Part shown: piece after piece, positions 57,905-64,000 of the stretch
Position numbering within the stretch: position 1 is the stretch's first letter
Layout of the letters: every line of letters starts with the position of its first letter
Assembly: GCA_041650795.1 (NCBI GenBank)
Contig: JBAZKK010000002.1
Coordinates: 1-64,000, forward strand
From: JBAZKK01 sp041650795
GTDB taxonomy: Bacteria; Omnitrophota; Gorgyraeia; Gygaellales; Profunditerraquicolaceae
Direction: 5' to 3'
DNA length: 64,000 bases
The notes under the pieces: generated by a model
What the model was told of the DNA's origin: nothing
The model's database searches: none
What the model saw: the letters and a program-made list of their open reading frames with translations, nothing else
Program-made: the position numbers and the translations under genes

Positions 57905-58885
57905 ATGGCGATATTGCGTAAGGTAGGGGAGAAGTTAAAAAACATCGCCGCCAGGAATAAGAAGAGAGTAGGCAGGGCGATCAGCAGAAAAAAAGCCAAA
58001 GAAACCGTTGTCAGGGAGGAGAAACGCGAGACGCTCGGCATTCACGAAACGGCGGTAGTGCAGGCCAAGTTTTCCACCCCGGAGCCCGGCAGGCCTGTGC
58101 GCCGCGCGATGGAAGACCTTCCCGCGGGTTATCACGAGAATAAGATAGTCCTGCAGGTGCGGGATCCCTGGTGGTTGCATAGTTACTGGGAACTGACTTC
58201 AGACGCCATCGATGCCCTGCGCAGGCGTTTGGGAGAATCCTTCCGCGGTTCGCGGATGGCGCTTCGGGTCTATGACGTAAGTTATATTATTTTCGACGGG
58301 AAAAACGCCAACAGTTACTTTGACATCGAGGTTAACCCTCAGGCAACCAGCTGGTATATCGATACCAAGGGGCCGGGCAGGTCCTGGTGCGTGGAATTGG
58401 GGTTTAGGCTGGCCAACGGCGATTTTATCGCCATTATCCGTTCCAATACCGTGCACACCCCTATTGACGGGCCATCCTGGATTACCGACGAGGAATGGAT
58501 GATTCCGGATGACGTGTTTGCGCGGCTCTACGGAATGGGGTTTGGCCTGGGGCAGAGTTCTCCGGTAGGAAAGGCCTGGCAGGAACGCTTGAAGAGAGAG
58601 CTTTATTCCGGAGCCCTTTCCTCGGGTGCCAGCCCTGTTAAGAAGCACCTTCAGCAGAAAGGCTTTTGGATGGTGGTAAATACAGAGCTTGTTGTTTACG
58701 GGGCAACTGAGCCTGATGCCAAGCTGACCGTCCAGGGCAAGCCCGTGGCCTTGCGTGCCGACGGGACATTCACCCTGCGCTTTGCCCTTCCTGACGGCAG
58801 GCAGGTCATACCGGTCGAAGCGGTTTCAGCGGACAGCAGCCAGAGGCGTAGCGTAACGCCGATAGTCAGCAGGGAGACCAGATAG
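57905..58885 (+). CDS. DUF4912 protein (GH57-associated)
   Basis: 326 residues from ATG 57905, six bases after AAGGAGG; the GTG at 57899 lies in the ribosome site. A very basic N-terminal 45 residues is followed by the DUF4912 region: VLQVRDPWWLHSYWEL, RVYDVSYIIFDGKNANSYFDIEV, WYIDTKGPGRSWCVELGF. The C-terminus (about 255-326) has an Ig-like strand pattern (LVVYGATEPDAKLTVQGKPV). DUF4912 genes often sit beside GH57 glucan enzymes, as here, which suggests a glucan-binding or regulatory role. Four bases separate it from the GH57 gene. Confidence 0.85.
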   Translation: MAILRKVGEKLKNIAARNKKRVGRAISRKKAKETVVREEKRETLGIHETAVVQAKFSTPEPGRPVRRAMEDLPAGYHENKIVLQVRDPWWLHSYWELTSDAIDALRRRLGESFRGSRMALRVYDVSYIIFDGKNANSYFDIEVNPQATSWYIDTKGPGRSWCVELGFRLANGDFIAIIRSNTVHTPIDGPSWITDEEWMIPDDVFARLYGMGFGLGQSSPVGKAWQERLKRELYSGALSSGASPVKKHLQQKGFWMVVNTELVVYGATEPDAKLTVQGKPVALRADGTFTLRFALPDGRQVIPVEAVSADSSQRRSVTPIVSRETR

Positions 58886-58889
58886 GATT

Positions 58890-60464
58890 ATGCATAAAGG
58901 CTACCTCTCCATCGTTTTGCACAGTCATCTTCCCTATGTGCGCCATCCCGATTACGAGGATTTCCTGGAGGAGGATTGGCTCTACGAGGCTATCACCGAA
59001 ACCTATATTCCTCTGATTGAGGTATTCCAGCGTCTGATTGATGATAAGGTAGATTTCCGTATCAGCCTGGGTTTGTCGCCTACGCTGGTCTCGATGTTCC
59101 TGGATCCGCTCCTTGAGGCACGCTACTTAAAGCATATCAATAAATTAATAGAGCTGGCGCATAAAGAGGTTGAGAGGACGCGCTGGCAGCCGGAGTTCCA
59201 GCACCTGGCACTGATGTACCTCGATAATTTCTACCGGGCGCGCAGTATATTCGAACGTTACAACGGAAACCTCTCTATACCGTTTAAGGACCTCCAGGAT
59301 TTAGGAAAGGTCGAGATTGTTACCTGCGGCGCCACCCACGGTTATCTTCCTTTGATGGAGGCGGTGCGGCCTTCGGTGCGGGCGCAGGTTAAGGTTGCGG
59401 CAGACCATTACCAGAAGGTTTTCGGCAGGAGGCCCGGAGGGATATGGTTGCCGGAATGCGGCTACTACCCTGGATACGACGAGATATTGAAGGAGGCCGG
59501 GATAAGATATTTTTTCAGCGATGCCCACGGCGTGCTGCATGCGACGCCGCGGCCAAAATACGGAGTATTCGCTCCGATATACTGCAAATCCGGAGTGGCC
59601 TGTTTCGGCCGGGACCTGGAATCCGCCAAGCAGGTCTGGTCTTCTATCGAGGGATACCCCGGAGATTATGTCTATCGCGAATTTTACCGCGATATCGGAT
59701 TTGACCTGGATCACGAATACATTAAACCCTATATACATCCCGACGGCATCAGGGTCAACACCGGCATTAAGTATTACCGCATTAGCGGCAGCGAAAACAA
59801 ACAGCCTTACGACCCTTACCTGGCAAGGGAAAAGGCTGCCGTGCATGCCGGTAATTTCATGTTCAACCGTGAAAGGCAGATAGGGCACCTTTACGGCTTA
59901 TTAGGCAAGAAACCGCTTGTCGTCTCGCCCTATGACGCGGAGCTCTACGGGCACTGGTGGTATGAGGGGGTTATATGGCTGGAGATGTTTTTACGCAAGA
60001 TACATTTTGACCAGAAGACCATCCGGCTTATCACTCCTTCGGAATACCTCGCGGAAAACCCGCGTAATCAAGTAGCCACGCCTTCCATGTCGAGCTGGGG
60101 ATGGAAGGGTTACAGCGAGATGTGGCTGCAGGGTCCCAATGATTGGCTCTACCGGCACCTGCATAAGGCATCGGAGCGCATGACGGAGCTGGCCAGGGGA
60201 TTCCCGCAAAGCGACGGTTTATTAAGACGCGCGTTAAACCAGGCCTTAAGGGAACTTTTATTAGCTCAAGGCTCAGACTGGGCCTTTATCATGGCTACCG
60301 GCACGCATGTGCCGTACGCCACGAAGCGCAGCAAGGAACATCTTTTGAGTTTCACGCGGCTCTACGAGGACATCAAGTCTAATTATATAGATGAAAAGTG
60401 GCTGGCGGATATCGAATACCGCGACAACATCTTTCCTGATATCGATTACCGCATACACCAGTAA
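58890..60464 (+). CDS. GH57 1,4-alpha-glucan branching enzyme
   Basis: 524 residues. GH57 motifs in order: HSHLPYVRHP (region 1), a GATHGYLPL block, GIWLPECGY with nucleophile Glu189 (region 3) and SPYDAELYGHWWYEG with acid/base Asp349 (region 4), then a DUF1957 helical domain. Spacing and length match the characterised archaeal and Thermus branching enzymes. It would introduce alpha-1,6 branches in a storage glucan. No glycogen synthase or phosphorylase is in the window. Confidence 0.92.
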   Translation: MHKGYLSIVLHSHLPYVRHPDYEDFLEEDWLYEAITETYIPLIEVFQRLIDDKVDFRISLGLSPTLVSMFLDPLLEARYLKHINKLIELAHKEVERTRWQPEFQHLALMYLDNFYRARSIFERYNGNLSIPFKDLQDLGKVEIVTCGATHGYLPLMEAVRPSVRAQVKVAADHYQKVFGRRPGGIWLPECGYYPGYDEILKEAGIRYFFSDAHGVLHATPRPKYGVFAPIYCKSGVACFGRDLESAKQVWSSIEGYPGDYVYREFYRDIGFDLDHEYIKPYIHPDGIRVNTGIKYYRISGSENKQPYDPYLAREKAAVHAGNFMFNRERQIGHLYGLLGKKPLVVSPYDAELYGHWWYEGVIWLEMFLRKIHFDQKTIRLITPSEYLAENPRNQVATPSMSSWGWKGYSEMWLQGPNDWLYRHLHKASERMTELARGFPQSDGLLRRALNQALRELLLAQGSDWAFIMATGTHVPYATKRSKEHLLSFTRLYEDIKSNYIDEKWLADIEYRDNIFPDIDYRIHQ

Positions 60465-60493
60465 AACCCGTATAATCCCGGCAGAGTTCTATT

Positions 60494-61216
60494 ATGACTC
60501 TAAGCGTAGAAGGCAATATCCCGCGCCATGTAGCGATTATCATGGACGGTAACGGTCGCTGGGCAAATGAGAGGGGCCTGGCGCGCAGCGCCGGTCACCG
60601 CGCCGGTATCAAAGCCGTAAAAGAGGCGGTTTCGGCAGCAGGCGAGCTAGGCGTCGAGGTGGTTACATTATTTGCGTTTTCTACCGAGAACTGGTCGCGG
60701 CCCAAAAAGGAAATAAAGATGCTTATGCGTGCCTTGGATGATTTTTTGAAGCGTCAGCTCAAGGACCTCAAAAAGAACAATATCCGTCTTGTCGTTATCG
60801 GCAGGGATGAACCTTTACCCGCTTATCTGCGAAGGAAGCTGAAAGATGCCCAGGAGCGGACCGGAGACAATACCGGTTTAACCGTGGTGCTGGCGTTGAA
60901 TTACGGCGGGAGGCAGGAGATTGTTGATGCTGCCAGGAGGTTTGCCAGAGCGGCAGCCCGGGGCGAGGTCAGGCCCGAAGCGTTAAACGAAGATTCCTTC
61001 GGCAATTATCTTTATACCAGCGGCCTGCCTGATCCGGATATGCTTATCCGCACCAGCGGAGAGATGCGTATCAGCAATTTCTTGCTTTGGCAGCTTTCTT
61101 ATGCCGAATTTTATTTTCTCGGGAAATACTGGCCGGACTTTAAGAAAGAGGATTTTTACAGGGCGGTCAAGGTATATCAGGAAAGGGAGCGCCGTTTCGG
61201 CAGGGTCAGGAGGTGA
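60494..61216 (+). CDS. uppS: Undecaprenyl diphosphate synthase
   Basis: 240 residues, cis-prenyltransferase. IIMDGNGRWA with Asp18 as the catalytic pyrophosphate site, RSAGHRAGIKAVKEAV, TLFAFSTENWSRP and the C-terminal LIRTSGEMRISNFLLWQLSYAE are diagnostic. Makes the C55 carrier for peptidoglycan and O-antigen. First gene of the conserved uppS-cdsA-dxr-rseP cluster. Confidence 0.97.
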   Translation: MTLSVEGNIPRHVAIIMDGNGRWANERGLARSAGHRAGIKAVKEAVSAAGELGVEVVTLFAFSTENWSRPKKEIKMLMRALDDFLKRQLKDLKKNNIRLVVIGRDEPLPAYLRRKLKDAQERTGDNTGLTVVLALNYGGRQEIVDAARRFARAAARGEVRPEALNEDSFGNYLYTSGLPDPDMLIRTSGEMRISNFLLWQLSYAEFYFLGKYWPDFKKEDFYRAVKVYQERERRFGRVRR

Positions 61217-61220
61217 ACCT

Positions 61221-62015
61221 TTGTTGTTAAAAAGGATATTAACTTCAGCAGTGCTTATCGTGATAATTGCTGTGGTGGTATCGTTTGACTGGCTGGTAGG
61301 CCTGGCAGTAACCGCTTTTATCGTTGCAGGGCTATACGAATTCTTCACGATGCTGGAGAAGAAAGGCATTATCATCTATAAATATTTCGGTATCGCCGTA
61401 GGGACGGTTATTCCGCTTTCCATAATGCTGCGGTTTGAGCTTACCAGGGGGTGGGAGCTTTTATTCGTGACCCTGGGGTTATTGTTCCTGATCGTAATGC
61501 AGTTCAGGAGGAGCCAGAGCTCAGGGGTTATCGTGGGGATATCCACCACTATCTTCGGTATAATCTATGTCTCGTGGTTTTTGAGTTTTCTTATTAAAAT
61601 ACGTTACCTTCCCCGCGGGCTGGAGCTGTTGGTGGCGGTGCTCGCCATTACCAAGCTTGGGGATATCGGCGCGTATCTGGTTGGTTCACGTTTCGGTAAG
61701 ACTCCTCTTATGCCGCGCATCAGCCCGCACAAATCAGTAGAAGGTGCGGTAGGGGGACTGGTTTTTAGCGTTATCGCAGCATTGCTAAGCAGAGGATTAA
61801 TAAAGATTGCCTGGCCGCAATTGGTGCTGTTGGGTATCTTCATCGGCTTGCTTGGTCAGATAGGCGATTTATCAGAATCATTAATGAAAAGGGATTGCGC
61901 GGTCAAGGATTCCGGCAGGCTATTGCCGGGTATGGGCGGGGTTCTGGATGTGATAGACAGCCTGCTTTTTACCGCCCCGGTATTTTATTTCCTCTCCAGC
62001 TACGCAGTCATTTAG
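61221..62015 (+). CDS. cdsA: Phosphatidate cytidylyltransferase
   Basis: 265 residues from TTG 61221, placed six bases after AGGAGGTG (61208-61215); the frame extends upstream only inside uppS. Multi-span membrane protein (at least seven hydrophobic segments). Makes CDP-diacylglycerol from CTP and phosphatidate. The C-terminal signature SLMKRDCAVKDSGRLLPGMGGVLDVIDS keeps K-R and K-D, but the usual HGG..DR is MGG..DV, a variant I associate with PVC-type bacteria. Confidence 0.93.
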   Translation: MLLKRILTSAVLIVIIAVVVSFDWLVGLAVTAFIVAGLYEFFTMLEKKGIIIYKYFGIAVGTVIPLSIMLRFELTRGWELLFVTLGLLFLIVMQFRRSQSSGVIVGISTTIFGIIYVSWFLSFLIKIRYLPRGLELLVAVLAITKLGDIGAYLVGSRFGKTPLMPRISPHKSVEGAVGGLVFSVIAALLSRGLIKIAWPQLVLLGIFIGLLGQIGDLSESLMKRDCAVKDSGRLLPGMGGVLDVIDSLLFTAPVFYFLSSYAVI

Positions 62016-62036
62016 CTGTCAGGGTATCGAAAGGCT

Positions 62037-63191
62037 ATGAAGCGCATTACTGTTTTGGGCTCAACCGGCTCCGTAGGGGTTAATACCCTTAAGGTGGTGC
62101 GGGATTTTCCGGAGCACTTTAAGGTAACGGGGTTAAGCAGCAACGCAAACAGCTCCCTTTTATATCAGCAGATTAAGGGTTTTGCGCCTGAGGCGGTTGC
62201 GGTTGTAGATCACCGGGCCGCCATGAAATTAAAGGCAAAATTAAAGGGGCAAAAGGTTAAGGTTCTTGTAGGCGAGGATGGGCTATCGGAGCTGGCAGGC
62301 TACCGCAATGCCGATAAGGTAGTTTTGGCGATCAGCGGCTCATCAGCGCTTAGGCCTCTCCTGAGCGCTATTGATAACGGCAGGGTTATTGCTTTAGCCA
62401 ATAAGGAAGCCCTGGTTATGGCAGGAGAGATTATTATGCCGCGCCTGCTGGGAAGGAAATCCCGTCTTATCCCTATTGACAGCGAGCAATCGGCTATCTG
62501 GCAATGCCTTGAGGGCGAGGAGAAAACGAAATTAAAGCGTATTTACCTGACTGCTTCCGGCGGGCCATTAAGAAAGAGGGGGTTAAGTTCTTTGAAGACG
62601 GCCTGCGTGAAGGAGGTCTTAAGGCATCCCCGCTGGGATATGGGCAGAAAGATAAGCGTGGATTCCGCCACCCTCATGAATAAGGGGCTGGAGGTATTGG
62701 AGGCAATGTATCTTTTCGGCATAGCAGCCAAAAATATTAAGGTGCTGGTGCATCCGGAGGCGATTATCCATTCCATGGTTGAGTTTACGGATGGGGTGAT
62801 CCTAGCCCAACTTTCCGCCACTGATATGCGTATTCCCATACAGTATGCCCTTTCTTATCCCGAAAGGCTAAGCAATGCTGCGTTTCCGGAGGTGGATTTC
62901 TTGAGGTTGAGGAGGCTTAATTTTGAGAGGCCGGATTTACGCCGTTTCCCGGCTTTAGGCCTGGCATACCTGGCAGCCGAGGAGAGAGGCACGATGCCGG
63001 CAGTTTTGAACGCCGCTAATGAGGTAGCAGTGGAGGCGTTCCTAAAAAACAGGATCGCTTTTACCGGTATTGCCCAAACTGTGGAATCCGTGATGTATAG
63101 CCATAAAAATACAAAAAAGCCCAGCCTTGCCGATATCCTGGCTGCGGATGAATGGGCCAGAGGCAAGGCGCGCGTTTTAACAGCCGATTAG
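62037..63191 (+). CDS. dxr: 1-deoxy-D-xylulose-5-phosphate reductoisomerase
   Basis: 384 residues. NADPH loop GSTGSVG (8-14), ALANKEALVMAG, the metal and substrate region PIDSEQSAIWQ, LTASGGPLR, SVDSATLMNKGLEVLEA and HPEAIIHSMVEF are all present. Commits carbon to the MEP isoprenoid route that supplies UppS. Two bases separate its stop from the rseP ATG. Confidence 0.97.
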   Translation: MKRITVLGSTGSVGVNTLKVVRDFPEHFKVTGLSSNANSSLLYQQIKGFAPEAVAVVDHRAAMKLKAKLKGQKVKVLVGEDGLSELAGYRNADKVVLAISGSSALRPLLSAIDNGRVIALANKEALVMAGEIIMPRLLGRKSRLIPIDSEQSAIWQCLEGEEKTKLKRIYLTASGGPLRKRGLSSLKTACVKEVLRHPRWDMGRKISVDSATLMNKGLEVLEAMYLFGIAAKNIKVLVHPEAIIHSMVEFTDGVILAQLSATDMRIPIQYALSYPERLSNAAFPEVDFLRLRRLNFERPDLRRFPALGLAYLAAEERGTMPAVLNAANEVAVEAFLKNRIAFTGIAQTVESVMYSHKNTKKPSLADILAADEWARGKARVLTAD

Positions 63192-63193
63192 AG

Positions 63194-64000
63194 ATGGTTT
63201 CCTTGGTTACCTTTATACTTGTTATCGGTATTCTTATCATCGTGCACGAATTCGGGCATTTTATGACAGCCAAGATGATAGGGGTGCGGGTAGAGAAGTT
63301 TTACGTGGGGTTCGGGCCCCAGCTTTGGAAGAAGAAAAGGGGGGATACTGAATATGGCCTGGCTGCCATTCCGCTCGGAGGCTACGTGAAGCTTGCAGGC
63401 GACAACCCCGAGGAGGCGAAGGGCGAACCTTACGAGTATTTTTCGCGCAAACCCGGCGAGCGCGCCCTGATTGTATTCTGCGGCCCGCTTTTGAATTACA
63501 TCCTGGGTTTTTTATGTTTATGGCTGGTTTTCTCAAGCGGTTATCCTATGCTTACCGCCAAGGTCGGCGGACTTCTTGCCGGGATGGGCGCGGAACAGGC
63601 GGGTGTCAGGCCGGGAGACAGGATTATTGCGATTGACGGGGAGGATATAAAATACTGGGACCAAATGCAGCAGGTTATACGCTCCAAAAAGAAAGCCTCT
63701 TGCGTTAAGATAGAGTTGTTGCGTGACGGCAAGAAATACGGCTTCGATGTCAGGCTGCAGCAGAAAGAACTTAGGGATATTTCGGGTCAGAGGCATATGG
63801 TGGGGCTCCTGGGGATAACGCCCGAAGGCGAAGCGGTTAACGTCAGGCACGGCCCCCTGGAGGCTTTTTCCCTGGGGTTAAAGAGGACTTGCGATATCAC
63901 CGTTATTACCTGCCGCGGGCTTTGGCAGATTATCGCGGGGAGATTATCCCTGCGCGATTCGGTCACCGGACCGCTGGGGATATTCTATATTACGGGTAAA
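63194..64000 (+). CDS. rseP: RseP-type site-2 membrane protease (3' truncated by window end)
   Basis: 269 codons are visible and the frame runs off the window. The first transmembrane segment carries the zinc site HEFGH (His18, Glu19, His22). It is followed by the family GVRVEKFYVGFGPQLW and IPLGGYVKLAG segments and a second membrane span. A PDZ domain starts at about residue 112 (VGGLLAGMGAEQAGVRPGDRI). The C-terminal LDG metal motif lies beyond the end. It cleaves membrane-bound anti-sigma factors or signal-peptide remnants. Start ATG is 2 bp after dxr. The gene was read directly from the nucleotides. Confidence 0.93.
   Translation, partial: MVSLVTFILVIGILIIVHEFGHFMTAKMIGVRVEKFYVGFGPQLWKKKRGDTEYGLAAIPLGGYVKLAGDNPEEAKGEPYEYFSRKPGERALIVFCGPLLNYILGFLCLWLVFSSGYPMLTAKVGGLLAGMGAEQAGVRPGDRIIAIDGEDIKYWDQMQQVIRSKKKASCVKIELLRDGKKYGFDVRLQQKELRDISGQRHMVGLLGITPEGEAVNVRHGPLEAFSLGLKRTCDITVITCRGLWQIIAGRLSLRDSVTGPLGIFYITGK

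Overview
The window is 64 kb of a bacterial chromosome, densely packed and almost entirely transcribed left to right. Only one credible gene, a Ski2-like helicase at 18.5-20.4 kb, lies on the minus strand. The cell is a Gram-negative-type (diderm) bacterium: it encodes Kdo and heptose synthesis, lipid A kinase, heptosyltransferases, LptA/B/C, an OmpA-type lipoprotein and a predicted outer-membrane barrel. The mid-range GC, heavy use of AGG arginine codons, SpoVG, a B. subtilis-like ywlC/ywlE/rpiB/glyA gene order and a CdsA signature ending in GMGG suggest a candidate phylum near the PVC group. Omnitrophota is my best guess. This is inference, because no rRNA gene is present.

Layout. 1-7.3 kb: purine synthesis (purL C-terminus, a LOG-family gene, purQ, purF, purM, purD, purE), interrupted by a 300-bp block of hairpin-forming tandem repeats and a secreted zinc-ribbon protein. 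7.3-15.6 kb: translation, folate and nucleotide housekeeping (TsaC-phosphatase fusion, rpiB, glyA, dCMP deaminase, nrdR, BFN-domain protein, phosphodiesterase, CCA transferase, endonuclease III, dCTP deaminase/dUTPase) ending in a macrodomain-Nudix fusion and a clear terminator. 15.6-20.5 kb: a less ordinary segment with an AT-richer gene for a secreted HEAT-repeat / cysteine-peptidase-like / amidase protein, then the convergent helicase. 20.5-27.7 kb: DUF3786 protein, secreted nuclease, aroC, spoVG, aroK, dprA, topA and xerC/D. Three copies of a dispersed REP-like element lie at 14.6, 20.4 and 21.7 kb.

27.7-48.0 kb is a large envelope locus. waaA, an outer-membrane barrel, lpxK, an acyltransferase-ELM1 fusion, a GT4-GT9 fusion, a GT4, a polysaccharide deacetylase, a GT9 and a GT9-GT9 fusion are mostly coupled by short overlaps. 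They are followed by a GGQ release-factor-like gene, a deoxyhypusine-synthase-like gene, the heptose kinase, kdsB-kdsA-kdsD-kdsC, an LptC-LptA fusion and lptB. Together these genes make and activate Kdo and heptose, phosphorylate and acylate lipid A, build the core and export LPS.

48.0-64.0 kb: a trigger factor lacking its PPIase domain, clpP, a class V aminotransferase with serA (serine synthesis), a secreted phosphoesterase-like/thioredoxin-like protein, a LeuA/NifV-family synthase, purA, an OmpA lipoprotein, a small anchored coiled-coil protein, DUF4912 with a GH57 branching enzyme, and the classical uppS-cdsA-dxr-rseP cluster, with rseP cut by the window end.

No tRNA, rRNA, CRISPR array, transposase or prophage gene was seen. 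The most unusual content is the set of gene fusions in the envelope locus, the macro-Nudix protein, the large secreted peptidoglycan hydrolase, the degenerate phosphoesterase-thioredoxin protein, the PPIase-less trigger factor and the hairpin repeats.
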